Assembly: GCA_004352715.1 (NCBI GenBank)
Contig: SCFE01000062.1
Span: forward strand, 304,776 to 368,775
From: Hofstenia miamia
Lineage: Eukaryota; Xenacoelomorpha; Acoela
DNA: 64,000 nucleotides
Reading direction: 5' to 3'
The translations under genes and the position numbers were made by a program. How positions within the stretch are numbered: position 1 is the stretch's first letter; each line of letters begins with the position of its first letter. Below the pieces are notes generated by a model, which searched no databases, was not told where the DNA came from, and saw only the letters and a list, made by a program, of their open reading frames with translations. Shown here one piece after another: positions 21,797-34,422 of this stretch.

Positions 21797-24707
21797 AGGG
21801 CAATTCAACTCTGAGTTTGTTCTATTGCACCTGACAAAACTCATCAGTTAGATAGAAGCTTGTTACAAGATATTTACATTTGTAAATCATCATAAGAATT
21901 CCATTTATAGCTCATTTGAGTTTCGTTTCTTAATATTTATATTACAATATTTAGGATATATTTTTCTCAATGTTAAAAATATTTTTCTTAGAAATATTTA
22001 TTGAACTAAGTTTAACATTTATCAAAAAAATGTCAATCTCTCGCATTAACAGCAAAATGTTTGTAAATCCAAAATATATTAATTTTGAAGAGAGAAACTT
22101 GCTTGAACTTTTTCAAATTGTGAAATAAATTTTTTGGATATAGAAGCAATTCTAATTTTATGGGTTTTTAAAATTTTTTATTTACCCTCAATGTAATGTG
22201 CATAGGTCAATGATGATTTCAAATTGGTTACATTTTGAACAATAGGCTATAGATAACCATTGTAACGCAGTTTTGTTTGTCAACATTCTACAAATATTCA
22301 AAAAAAAACAGAATATATTACAATTTTTTCCATAGTGTCCGGGATAGAAAACATTACTGCTAGCAGTCTTGGAACTGTGCCTTGATTTTTTAAACACAAG
22401 CACAGCACAAAAGAGTGCTTAAGGGCATGGGTGTGGTATTCAACGAATTTTAAAATATCATTCATGCACGAGCCCAGCACAGCATGAAAATCTATAAATT
22501 TTTCTTTGAAAGTAGAAGGCAACTTATATTACATATCTAAGAATGACATGTTTTTGGCTGCAAATATTTTCAATACTTTAACAAATTATTCAAGAAACAA
22601 AATTGTCGATGATTTTATAATGCATATTAATAGATTTAGAAAATCAAATTCAAAATTATATTTGATGTATTTTAGTGTTGGCACAGGACTGAAAATTTCT
22701 GTAAAAATTAGCATGGCACGGTTCCACCACTGATTGCCAGATGGTCAAAGTACGCACCTACCAGCCCTGCCACATGGCGCCAAATAACACTGCAAGTGTG
22801 TATGCCAAGGTCAAGGGTCAAATCTGTTGTACGTGTCATTGCCTTGAAATTTAGTACTCAGCAGTATATTTTGAAGGAAATTGATATGAATGAACTATAA
22901 TTATATTTAATTGCTAAAAAATTATGCAAATATTATTTTAGATTTTTGCCTCAATGTTTCAAAACTTGAGAAATTTCAAAGAGGTAAAACGTAAGTTCAA
23001 TAAAGCAGGATATTTCTATTTGTTTTATTATTTATGAATTAGTAAGAAAATAAAGGATTAAGTTTAGTAGATATTAAGTAATTTCTAGCATTTAAATGAA
23101 ATTTCTGTTATTTTTATCTTTTTGTTCATAAAATTATAAAAACTTAAATTAAAATGCTGATCATGTTAATATCATACATGCACTGTTTGTTTTAATAGAC
23201 TAAGTGCAGGGCAAACTAAGGAAAAAACATTGTCAAATATTCAAAAAATGTCTTCAAAAGGTCAGCAATGTAGTTACCTTTAATTTGATACAAAATCCAT
23301 ACGTCAAAACTTATTAGAAAAACGACAAAATGAGTCAAATAACGACCAATTTTTCAGCAACTTGTTTGTAAAGTTGATCTTTTAAATTCCTTTTTTATTT
23401 TATAACGGTTGTTGCATAACAGTGTACATGGATAATTACTTTTTTCAGAAGCTTGCTGCAGATGTAGATCTACGTTTAGTATCACTTTGGTGCTTGAATT
23501 CGTGGTACTTAATGATTTTGCATGTTTTATAATTTTAAAGAATTTTGAAATTTGACGTTTTTGCAACTTTCAAAATTTGCAACTTGGTCTCTCACAGTAT
23601 CTTTGTAAATTGTGTTAGAAGGATTGCATTATCCAAAGTGATGCTTCAGTATAAACTACTAAGTTTGGCTTCTCCAACTTACATGGTTCTTATATAAATC
23701 TAACATCTGTTTGATCTATTTTACCATTTTTGGGAAAATACGTCTATTTTTATCAGCATAAAATGTTAATTATTTGATTAATTTGAATAATGAATGGTTT
23801 TTGAAATACTTGAAAATGTTTTCGTCAATATAAAAGCAGCTTTGATGTCCTAGTGTTCTTTGTTTTGGAGAACTATTGCATTTTTAGTAGATCGTGACAG
23901 ATTAGCATTTTTTCAACTCATCCTGCACTTAAAAAAATCTCTCAGTAATACATTATTAACAATTTATTTTAACTAATTTGATTCTAGATCATAAAGAAGA
24001 AGATTGAAAATGTAAAATATATCCGTTAATATTTTATGAATCAATTTTTTTAGATTTAGTTATTGTAGAATCGGTGGCTGGGGACTATACCGGCTTTAAC
24101 AAACGAAACTTAGTTGACTCTGCAAGAAGGTTACACTTTAGACCTACATTGAGCAACCACGATTCCAACAGAACAATTAAATAACAAGAGATCATAAGAA
24201 CAAAAGGCATCGGTAATTCATCCACTGTAACTTTGTAGGATGACCAATTCATACGGCGTCCAGCTGAAGGTGCTACCTGAAGGGAAGGCAGCTTGTGATA
24301 AGAAGGTGCGGTGCTTAACTTGTCTCAACATTTTATTCTCTACCTCAATACAAAACAAGGTCTCAAAATAGTTCTTATTTCTCAGCTAACTATTAAATAG
24401 TGCATAACTACTGCACATTCACGTTCGCCAACGGCATGATTTAATCTCTGTGTCAATTATTATAATGATGACAAGAACGAAAGGTTTATTATTTCCCTAC
24501 ACCTATTCGTAACGTAATACGAACCACGATTCAGGCTACTAACCATCCAGCGTTACGCATCACACTGGTGCCAGGTTAGCAGGACTCCCAAATAGTCGCC
24601 GTGACTTAAGCAAGCATTATACTAACAACAATTAGAATAATCGTGCAAAAAGTAAACATCGGTGAAAAGAACACGTTTGGTTATTGAATAACTAACACTC
24701 AACGGGC
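21797..24707. other. A+T-rich DNA grading into G+C-richer DNA
   Basis: 21797-24050 is featureless apart from short frames and a slightly G+C-richer island at 22700-22850. From about 24060 the base composition becomes more balanced, continuing into the inverted repeat. No gene was recognised. Confidence 0.3.
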
Positions 24708-26998
24708 GCGTTGGTGCTACTGAAGAAGTCAACAGACTAAATCAGTGGGTGAAACCAAGATCCGTGTCCGGACCATACCCCTAGAAGATTTTGAGAATCC
24801 TCTGGTGACCTGTGTTGAGTTTGGTCAGCAGAGTAAAACCGAAGGCCGAACTTCAGTTGAGAGGTTTGCGCCTCTCTCGCTTTGGCCAACCAAGGCTACT
24901 AACGGTGGTAACTTAAGAGAGCACCTGCTGGCTGCTAATAGATCCGTGAAAATAATTTCGAAGCAGTATTTACTAAAATGCAAAGCATTCTAGCTAGTAG
25001 AGGCCTCGCTCAACTCTTTAATAGATGGCAAGATGTTGGATCATAACTACCTGTGACACAGCAAACTGCCTCACAGGAAGGCACAGCAAACGCTGGCATA
25101 GGCCTATCTCATAGGCCAGAGACAGAGAATTTCCTCTCTGTATGACTACCCTATGAGACGCACTCTAACTGGTGCCAGTAGCAGTCTTGCTAACAGTGTT
25201 GCCACTGTGTCGCTGTCTGACTCCACAACACTAGAACAGACAGGCTTCTCTACTGTTACTGCCCCATTTATATATAGTATACATGGTGACACCTTCTGTA
25301 CCCTGGTTTTAACGTCTGATGTGGGTACGGGCCTCAGCACACCGACGCGGATGCTGAGTGTTAGCATAACCCAGGAACCACCGCGAGGAGTTACTCTTTA
25401 CAACGTTTTATGCAAATCTCTTANNNNNNNNNNNNNNNNNNNNNNNNNNNNNNNNNNNNNNNNNNNNNNNNNNNNNNNNNNNNNNNNNNNNNNNNNNNNN
25501 NNNNNNNNNNNNNNNNNNNNNNNNNNNNNNNNNNNNNNNNNNNNNNNNNNNNNNNNNNNNNNNNNNNNNNNNNNNNNNNNNNNNNNNNNNNNNNNNNNNN
25601 NNNNNNNNNNNNNNNNNNNNNNNNNNNNNNNNNNNNNNNNNNNNNNNNNNNNNNNNNNNNNNNNNNNNNNNNNNNNNNNNNNNNNNNNNNNNNNNNNNNN
25701 NNNNNNNNNNNNNNNNNNNNNNNNNNNNNNNNNNNNNNNNNNNNNNNNNNNNNNNNNNNNNNNNNNNNNNNNNNNNNNNNNNNNNNNNNNNNNNNNNNNN
25801 NNNNNNNNNNNNNNNNNNNNNNNNNNNNNNNNNNNNNNNNNNNNNNNNNNNNNNNNNNNNNNNNNNNNNNNNNNNNNNNNNNNNNNNNNNNNNNNNNNNN
25901 NNNNNNNNNNNNNNNNNNNNNNNNNNNNNNNNNNNNNNNNNNNNNNNNNNNNNNNNNNNNNNNNNNNNNNNNNNNNNNNNNNNNNNNNNNNNNNNNNNNN
26001 NNNNNNNNNNNNNNNNNNNNNNNNNNNNNNNNNNNNNNNNNNNNNNNNNNNNNNNNAGACGCACTCTACGGCTCTGGGCATAGACGTCGCCGTCTGCTCC
26101 TCAGAACAGACAGTCTCACATCACCGTCACCGCCCCCATATGTGCTCCCGCACACATGGCAGCACCTTCTTTTACCCTATTGTTTAACGTCCGCTCCTGG
26201 TTCGGGACTCCGCGAAGAGACGCGCCCATCGAGTATTGGCTCAGCGTCTCCGCCTACCCAGGAACCACCACATGGAGGTTACTCTCCAGGACGATTCGGG
26301 CGTAGCCCTTGGGTTCCCTCCCGTCGGTGTACGGATTCCCGCACCTCCATTAGACGTTAAAACCAAGGTAGAAGAAGGTGCCACATTATGTACTTTGTGC
26401 TTATGGGAGTGGTAACAGTCGAGAAACCTGTCTGTTTCAGTTTTTCGGGTATACAGGCAGCGACGCAGTGGAAGCACTGTTAGCGAGACTGCTACTGGTG
26501 CCAGTCCATGAGTGTGTCTCATGGGGCAGTCATGGAAGTTTAATTCCTTGTTTCTGGCCTATGAAATAGGCCAAGGTCAGCACTTGCTGTGCCTTTCCTG
26601 TGAGGCAGCTTTGCTGTGTCACAAGTAGTTATGATCCAACATGCCTTTTTACTGGAGATTTTATTCACTAGTTGCTTTGCATTCAGTGAATACGTCCGCG
26701 TACTTCAATATAACTTTCGGATCTTTATAGCAGCTAGCAGGCGCCTCTCTTACTTACCACCGTTAGTAGCCTTGACTGGCCAAAGCAGAAGAGCCGCAAC
26801 CCTCTTAGCTGATGTTCAGCCTTCGGCTACACTCTGCTGATCAGAGTAAAACACAGATCGTCACTCTGCGTGCCAGGGGTCGCCAGAGATTTCTCACCAT
26901 CAAACCGGCCTTAGTGGCATATTTCCAAGGGCTAAGGTCTGGACCTGGATCGTGGCTATAGGCCTACCCACTGAGTTAGTTATTTGACCAGTAACTCC
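24708..26998. repeat. Long inverted-repeat (foldback) element, G+C-richer than surroundings
   Basis: The left arm from about 24708 pairs with a right arm ending near 26998. Examples: GTTGGATCATAACTACCTGT at 25034 against its complement near 26620; CTTTGGCCAACCAAGGCTAC against GTAGCCTTGACTGGCCAAAG; AGCAGTCTTGCTAACAGTG at 25180 against CACTGTTAGCGAGACTGCT near 26475. The arms differ at many positions. Just right of the gap, 26057-26280 is a direct copy of 25154-25385, so the hairpin axis is near 26270 and the middle contains nested repeats. Gap 25424-26056 hides part of it. Open frames across it are not credible. It may be a foldback DNA transposon; no transposase is visible. Confidence 0.7.
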
Positions 26999-27300
26999 AC
27001 AAAAATAATTTACTAAAATTATAGCAAAGAGCAATTTTAACAGGCCGTAGTCGGGTTTTTTTCTTATGTATGCTAATATATCAATATAAAATGGTCTGTA
27101 ATATTTTGAAGTATAAAACATGTACTGTTAGAATATATGAATACTGCCGTTGTCCTAACAAGTGATATTGTATTTTAAGAACGTATATTGTTTAAAAATT
27201 ATACATATTCAGAATGGAAAAATTATAGTTTTGAGATAGTTTGAACCTTAGTAATTTTACAAAGTTTATTGTTTAGAGTACATGTATCTTTAGAGTAGGT

Positions 27301-27357
27301 AATCCACACTTTTCCTTCTTGTCTGAATATTAGTAATTCTAAATAGTATATTGCTCG

Positions 27358-27413
<56 letters not shown>

Positions 27414-27547
27414 NNNNNNNNNNNNNNNNNNNNNNNNNNNNNNNNNNNNNNNNNNNNNNNNNNNNNNNNNNNNNNNNNNNNNNNNNNNNNNCTTCTTGTC
27501 TGAATATTAGTAATTCTAAATAGTATATTGCTCGGAATAATAATAAT

Positions 27548-27579
<32 letters not shown>
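27301..27579. repeat. AAT microsatellite with duplicated flank around a gap
   Basis: AAT runs at 27360-27413 and 27537-27579 surround gap 27414-27491. The same 50-base flank ending CTCGGAATAATAATAAT occurs on both sides, so the gap probably joins overlapping reads. The right-hand array is the 3' tail of the LINE that follows on the minus strand. Confidence 0.8.
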
Positions 27580-28467
27580 GAGTCAAAGCAAATTTATTGC
27601 TTAAATGTATATAAAAACTATAAACTAACACACTGACAAAAATATTTACAAAACTATTTAAATATGCAATATTAATTAAGGTGCAGTTTTAAAAGTAATT
27701 CGACCATGCGTTGAGTTTATTATCTATGCCCAATAATGTTTGCCTATTTAATAAAAATTGCTTTACTTTTTCTTGAAGTGTTTATAGTTTTTCTCACATT
27801 TTATATCCATACTTAAATCATTCCATAAGATTGAACATTTAAAAGAAAATGAATCTTGACAATTATTGATGATAAAAAGTGTTTTACTTCTTTTATTGAT
27901 TTTGATGTAATTATTAAGAAAACATAATGAACTTAATTCATGAATAAATTTGTGAATCATACATAAAGATTGATACTGAATAAAGTAACTCGGTGCCAAA
28001 ATATCATATGATGATCTTAATTGCGTTATGGATTCATGTTTTTCAATATAATAAAGTGTTCTAAATGCCCAGTTAAACATTTTTTCTAATGATGAACGTT
28101 TTTGCGATGTGAGATTTTGAAAAAGGAATGCACAGTGATTAAATTGACTTAAGACAAATGAATGAATTAGTTCTACATGCGATGACTTTCCTACATGGCG
28201 CAAATGGTACAAATATTTTATTCCACATGTCATATTTTTTAATTTGTGGGAGAAGAAATTATCGAATTTTAAGTCATTGTCTATTAATACACCTAGATAG
28301 TTTATACATTTACTTTGACTAATTTGGTTATCACAAACATTAATTTTAATATTTTCAGTAAACTTTTGTTGTTGTTTAGATGAAATAATAATAAAAATAA
28401 AAATGTATTGAGGGTGATGAAACATGACATTAGAGGAAGAGCGAGAATTATATGTAGGATTGGACAA
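27580..28467 (-). pseudogene. 5'-truncated CR1/L2-like LINE, reverse transcriptase end
   Basis: A minus-strand frame 28467-27763 (234 residues) carries the last part of a non-LTR reverse transcriptase: NVMFHHPQ, then CINYLGVLIDNDLKFDNF, then HVELIHSFVLSQFNHC, ending WNDLSMDIKCEKNYKHFKK. The YLGV-x-ID-x-x-L motif and the WN-x-L ending are characteristic of the connection/thumb of CR1, L2 and jockey-type elements. The YADD active site and endonuclease are missing. Downstream comes a roughly 180-bp 3' region and a TTA tail (the AAT array on the plus strand), the usual 3' end of such elements. This is a dead-on-arrival copy. Confidence 0.8.
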
Positions 28468-30910
28468 TTTAAAAAAAATTGAAAAATCTTAGTCGTAAAT
28501 GTCAAGAAGTAATTTGTTAGGAAAAGTGAGATCTAGAAATTGAGGTACAGAGAAATTGGCAAAAGTCTAACTTTAAGAAGAATCTTTAGGTAAACTTGGT
28601 TAGAAGAGATGATCCAGCGAATGGCCGCGATGCAAGAGCCCGTCAAGCATAATTGAAGAAGAAGCATTTAAATACTAGCATTGTGAATTTTAAGACGTTC
28701 GAAAGTTTTTGAAAATAACGTAATTACGTCGAATTTTCCGTATTACTTTTTCCTGATTTTTGTGCAGTTCATTCAAGTTATTAGCTTTCAACAGTTTTGT
28801 TCGGTTTGATTTTATTTTAAAAGGGTTCAGCTTGGTTTCTTATGATAGATACATCATATTTTTTCGATTAGTATGAATGTTTGCATTTGAAAAACGTATA
28901 CTACTATTAAGACATTTGGGAATCCTTAGACTTGAACATATCAATGGGTAAATAACCTTCCCATTTTTGTGAAAATTTAGATAGAAATTATTCGTGGGCT
29001 TGTAGTATATAAAACATAAGCTTATTTTCAATGCAAAATGAAATTTTTCAAAAATTGAAATTTTTTTCAACCGATTGAAGAAAAATTCAACAATATTTGA
29101 TGCACAAACACTTGATTCTTAACTAATGTACTTGAGTACTATGATAGCTGTTACTTGAAAATGCATACTTGACATTTGCCAGAAATGCAAGTATTTGATG
29201 TTTTAATTAATTAACATGTTGAGTTCATTTTGAAGATTATATCAAAATGTCTGATGTTATTCATTTTAAAAAAAATGCTGTGTAAGAATAAGAATGTTAT
29301 TTTAAGAATTTTTGTCAATTAAAAAGTAGTCTGTAGCTTATTTTACGTTTAAGTAATATAATGATTTTAAACAACATTAGTTTTAAGAACTTTGAAAAAT
29401 GAATCATCACCAAATTATTAATATCTAATTTCTTTGTTTCGCAACCGCCGAGATTTCAGTAACTTTCGCGATAAACGTGAGGCAACGGTGGATATGGAAC
29501 GCCAGATGTAAATTCTGAAAGCTTCCTTGCTATTTTGGAATGGTAGGTAAACCAAAAGGTGTCACAAGTTGTTCAGTGGTTGGGCATATTATCAAACGCT
29601 CATTGTGAGACAATACTATTACGCCAAAAATTTCACTTCACTTAGTTCAGAATTCTTAATACTTTTTAGTCTTTGCTGTTTTCTTTTTTCTAAAAATTTT
29701 TATAATTTGCGTAATAGACTTTTGTTGTAGTCCGTAATTTTTAAAGTTTAATTATCAGAATTTCAAAAGTCATTGAATTTAATGCCTTCCTTAAGCCCGA
29801 AAGGGCTATATGTAACTGGATATACTCTTACACTTATTTGACTATATTTTCAGTTGCTGAAATATTGGCATCTCTTGTACTATGCGTAACGCCGAAATAA
29901 TATTGTTTAGATAATAAAGTATTTTCAGATGCATGGTATTGGTTAATTAAAATTGCGATATTTTTCAAAAATTAAATAAAAAGTGTGTTGTTGAGACTGG
30001 CCTATATTTTTTGCAATAAAAGAAAATTAGTTTTCAACTGCACATTTATCAATGCAGTTGATAGATGTTCACCAAATATATAAAAAAATTATTGGTTGTA
30101 ATGTGTGGTAAACAACTAAGGCTGACTTACTGTACACACCTATGATGAAAATCTAAAATTGCTCTATAATGAAAATTTGATATTGCTCTTAGGTTATTGT
30201 TGATATTTGAGTCTGTAGAGATTAGCTTGTTTACTATTTGTTTCTTCAAAGAAAAATCTGATTTGGTTGGCATACATGGAATAACTAGTATCTGATACCA
30301 TTGTTAGTGAAAGCCACTGAAAATATGTTTGCTCCGCGAGTGAACACTCTGTAATTAAAAGGATGAAAAAGGGGGAAATTACCCATTTTGCTTCAATCGT
30401 AGCTATGATGCCAATTACACAAATAAAACAATGTTCTGCTACATGAGAGTAATACATCAGGGAAGCAACCTACTCTGAAACATCTACAAATCAAATTTAT
30501 ATCTTTACAAGCAAATTATTTACTTACTAAGATCAATTCAAGTCTACACATATGTCCAATATTTCAAAATGCATATAATTACAATATTCAAATATTTCAC
30601 ATTGAATAATATAAATGAAAAAGGATTTCTATTACTTCTATCACTATATATGATCTTGGGAGCATAAACAAAAAATCAACATAGTGCAAACCTAAAATTT
30701 AATGTAGTTGAAAATAAATTAATAAATAATATGCATATTAAATTTTGTTATTCGTTGGTAAATATTCACTGAATAATGTTCACTTTAATATATATTGTGC
30801 CTTAAAAAACTTACTTTATTAATTTTTGCAAATTGACATTGATAGAAAAAGTTACCGCTTTTCATTGTCACTATGATGAGGACCAATGTTTCTGCAAATG
30901 ACATACAGAC
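28468..30910. other. A+T-rich spacer
   Basis: A short plus-strand frame near 28590-28650 (VNLVRRDDPANGRDARARQA) has retroelement-like composition but no motif. The minus-strand frame 30457-30194 (87 residues) is hydrophobic and unassigned. Nothing else is supported. Confidence 0.3.
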
Positions 30911-32045
30911 GATTTTTTAAATGCATGGAACAATTCAACCCCATCATTCGTTATAGCGCACCGATTCATGCGAGAAGTCAGAGAAAGGAGCAGATAATCG
31001 TTAGATGATTCTGATCGAAGTCAAAGAAAATGCCCTCATGTGTCTCGATTTGTATGTGATTTCCTTGCTTAAAAACCGCAAAGATTTGTTCGCCAATCTT
31101 CATTTCACTCAATTTGAGTCACTGTGTACAGACATTACATTCCTTGATGCTGAAGAATCAGAAGATTTACTTTCTACATAACTGAGGTCATTGAACAAAA
31201 GCTTTTCAATCAGAAAGAAAAGATGATGAATCATTTTAGTGTTGTTAAAGGTATATTTGGCAATTGCAATAATATATTTTATTGTAATTTTTGTTGTTGT
31301 TGCGGGCCAATGCGATCAAATCTTATTGATCATTCGAAGTACATTGGCAATAAGGTGGGAAATCGGCAAAACCAAATTTTCTTGTATATTTGGAACATAT
31401 GCATAAAATTTTATTTTTGATTTTGGATTAACTACGAAATAACATTGTTTTCTAAAAAATAATACTGAATAAATGAAATTAAAGTTGGCCAAGCAATCAT
31501 GAATGTATTATAGAATTGTGTCATCTCATAATATAATAAACAAGCACTCACAAAAACGCCCATATTGACTCTGAATTAAGAGAACACTTGATTTTTTGGC
31601 AAATATTCAATATACTGTTGAAAATAGAAATTTTTTTAATTTTCAATAATCGAAAATCAATGCTTGTCAATAAAATTTAACAATCTGTAAATTTGCATAT
31701 AATATAAAAAAACGCGTTTTTTGAATTTTTTTCAATGGATTTTCAATTTTGAATGACGTGGGCTGCGTTGGCAAAGAAAATCTGCAATTTTGAAACTATA
31801 TTTATTTACATTTTGTGGAGTCGAATTCGGGCCAAACTTAAAAAATTGTGTACCACATTACAAAATTTCAAGAACTGATATTATCATGGCTGATTCCTAT
31901 TCAATAAACTTAAAAGTTTTATAAAGGTATTCGAGATGAACTTGATGATGATTTGAAAGAAGCCAAAATATTTATGTCTGATGTCAAGCAGAAGTTTTCA
32001 GTGACAAGATTAAGACTTGAGCAGACAGTTGGTGACTCCAATTAA
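30911..32045 (+). pseudogene. Broken protein-like locus, unknown family
   Basis: Four pieces in plus-strand order read as one protein. 30911-30994: DFLNAWNNSTPSFVIAHRFM. 31008-31178 (another frame): ENALMCLDLYVISLLKNRKD, FANLHFTQFESLCTDI, FLDAEESEDLLST. 31187-31250 (first frame again): VIEQKLFNQKEKMMNHFSVV, ending at donor GTATAT in phase 1. 31927-32045 after acceptor TTTATAAAG: IRDELDDDLKEAKIFMSDVK, then QKFSVTRLRLEQTVGDSN and a stop. The 31250-to-31927 junction splices in phase. The frame changes between pieces 1, 2 and 3 lack usable splice sites, which suggests two indels: either a pseudogene or base errors in the assembly. The helical, charged C-terminus hints at a coiled-coil end. No family is recognised. 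Confidence 0.45.
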
Positions 32046-33462
32046 CCCAATGTTAGTTATTCTGTATTAAGAGTGAAAGATTCTTATTTGAGTTAATAGA
32101 ACATATCTGCAAAATTTTCCTTCTACAATTATTAGTAGGAAACAAAGAAAAGATAAAGCGAATATTAGGTCCATAATAAATGAAATAACTGTAATATTGA
32201 CTTGGAGAGCTAAATTTGGCCTTGCTCATGTGTTTGAGGAAATCATTTAAGGTACAGTTTTTTGAAAAAATGCAAATTCCTAAGTAAATTGCTCAGCAAA
32301 TAATGCTCAGATCAGCTTGGGGTCTGATATATTTTCTTCTTTCAAGTTGAAGTTTAGTCCAGATTAATAGTTTTTAATTGATTTAACCATTCCCTAGTAT
32401 GATTTTTAATGACCATATTCACTAATCTATAGAACCGGGATTCCTAAAAATTAATTGTACAGAACCCTCATATATAGTGACATCATTGATGATGGGATTA
32501 TTATCTTGAACGTTAACATTGAAAATATAGATGATATGATACATGGGGATGAGGAGAATAAGAATAGGGCACTACTAAAAAATTCGGATATTTTTCTGGT
32601 AATTATTTATAGGGACAAAAATTGGTTGGCTCTTAAATACATTAGAAACTTCTTGAAAATGCACGCTTTGCGCCAAGTGGTTCACTTGCAACTTCGATTT
32701 GTTGCTTAGATTTTGCATGTTTAAAATTCTCCTAATATTAAATTTGTAGTTTTTCAAGAATTCATTTTTGATATGCATAAATCCTTTATTAAGCTCACAC
32801 TATTTTCGAATTGTTTGAATTTTTAGTTAATTAAAAAATATATTAATAAAGCAGAATTGCAAATTTTTTGCACTTGAATCTTGTTTGATTCTTGAAGAAG
32901 AATAGAATCAGAATCGAATTTGATTTGAAAGTTCTCGAATTGAGGGTTGTGTCTGTGATAATTTTTTAAATTATATTTTTTATTCAAAATATGATATAGT
33001 AAGTAGTTTAGCACACTAAGTTCATTTGTTATATGAACTTGCGTTGTAACTGTTATGTTAATAAGAAATACTAGAAACACAAAATCAATTAAATGAAGTG
33101 ATGCAAGAATACATTATCATTGTATTTTAGAGTAAACGACATGATCTATATGTATGTACAGAAATTTACAAATATAACGCAGCTTTATTTATCATAATAT
33201 TTTGCAAATTCTAAGATCTAAACATTCTATTATTCTGCCATGAAATTTGAAAGCTATTTTCAATAAACTACTTTTAAGTTTAATGTTAATAGATAAATCA
33301 TGTATTGAAGACAAAATAATAAGCGTTGAGCAACTGAATTAATTGTATAGTCATAGAATTTTTAGAAAACTTAGTTTGGAATTCTTTAATATGTTTACAA
33401 AAAAAGTATATCCTTGAAAAAGTAATAGTGCAAATACATTATAAGTGAAGAATATTCATGCG
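32046..33462. other. Spacer with one unexplained plus-strand frame
   Basis: The frame 32455-32709 (84 residues, no ATG start) contains IYSDIIDDGIIILNVN and WLALKYIRNFLKMHALRQ. It could be an exon or a relic. Splice sites are not evident and no family is recognised. Confidence 0.25.
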
Positions 33463-34422
33463 TTAATTTGAATTTTTGAGACTGCGCACGTGATTCCAAG
33501 AATTTTTTACAATGTTCAAAAACTCTTTTCGGATGAGGTAATTTTGGGAAATATTTACCAATGGATTAATGAAAGATGAGGCAATAGAAAGTTGAACAAT
33601 TGCAGTGTAAAAATGGTCGTTTGCAGATACCTTGAATCCGTAGTCAAAGTAATTCTGTAAATAATACAATGATGTGTTTACATAAGTTGGAACAGTGCAT
33701 GCTAAAAACGCTGATGTTACGACGATGGAAACTCGAAGTAGCTTGGCGTTATTTTTCTTCATCGTGATGCTTTCATTTGCAACAGAGCTTTTGTTGAAAA
33801 CATTTAAAATAATTCGAATGTATATAAATGGAGTAATAAGAATAAAAAATATCGTGTTTACTATAAAATAAACACTAAGAATTAATGTAATGTCTGGAGA
33901 GAACCTATCTGATATGTCGATGCAACTAATTTTCGATTCAATTATTTGTGCTTTGGATGTAAACAAGATATCAAAACTTGAGGCAAAACCTAAAAAGTAG
34001 ACTAAAAAGAAAATAGAACTTGATAAATGTTTCTTTGAAATATACGTTTTATATTGAATGGGGTAAAATACTGCCAAATATCGTTCAAATGCTAAAAATA
34101 GAATATGGTATACCGAGATACTAATAGTAGTCCAAAGATAGAAAGAAGTCTCAAACACTCTGCAATATAGTTCCGGGAAAAAAAAATCCGAATTCTTTAG
34201 ATACTGTTGCATGTAATCCTGAAAAATTTTAAAAATACACGTTAAGAGATCAGTAACGGCTAAGCTTACCAGCATCTTTGTAGTGAAAAATTGTTTCAGT
34301 TTTTTGTTTGTGAGGTAAGTGATTATGATTAAGCAATTTAATGGAACACCAATTACTACAGTGACTGTAATGCCAATTTTCAGCCAAACAGCTTCTTCAA
34401 ACGACTCTACAGATGAATTCAT
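33463..34422 (-). CDS. Rhodopsin-class (class A) GPCR, orphan, single exon
   Basis: An intact 319-residue seven-helix receptor that should sit in the plasma membrane and couple to G proteins. Helix 1 (about 14-37) has Asn29; helix 2 has LAVTD with Asp58; Cys87 before helix 3 and Cys167 in the second outer loop can form the conserved disulfide. Helix 3 ends in Glu-Arg-Tyr (113-115), a DRY variant. Helix 6 has CTVP (Pro245) with no Trp; helix 7 has NPLVN (286-290) in place of NPxxY, followed by helix 8 (RKEFLNIV). The usual Trp of helix 4 is also absent. N2 is a possible glycosylation site. The ATG is the first in frame and gives a normal short N-terminus. No intron is needed. The altered switches suggest a lineage-specific, perhaps chemosensory, receptor; the ligand is unknown. 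The first 28 codons recur at 35526-35608 by duplication. Confidence 0.9.
   Translation of the reverse strand: MNSSVESFEEAVWLKIGITVTVVIGVPLNCLIIITYLTNKKLKQFFTTKMLVSLAVTDLLTCIFKIFQDYMQQYLKNSDFFFPELYCRVFETSFYLWTTISISVYHILFLAFERYLAVFYPIQYKTYISKKHLSSSIFFLVYFLGFASSFDILFTSKAQIIESKISCIDISDRFSPDITLILSVYFIVNTIFFILITPFIYIRIILNVFNKSSVANESITMKKNNAKLLRVSIVVTSAFLACTVPTYVNTSLYYLQNYFDYGFKVSANDHFYTAIVQLSIASSFINPLVNISQNYLIRKEFLNIVKNSWNHVRSLKNSN

Noticed and set aside
22680-22730. U6 snRNA-like text (AAATTAGCATGGCAC)
   Set aside because: Only about 11 bases match and the rest of U6 is absent.
22800-22825. Nuclear-receptor direct repeat AGGTCA-A-GGGTCA, and a similar pair near 3262
   Set aside because: Short motifs without a nearby promoter; similar AAGGTCA text is common in invertebrate repeats.
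25153-26360. Several 200-340 codon frames on both strands crossing 25424-26056
   Set aside because: They are open only because the gap is unknown sequence; the flanks are an inverted repeat with no coding character.
27290-27631. 113-codon frame rich in isoleucine
   Set aside because: Translation of the AAT microsatellite around a gap.
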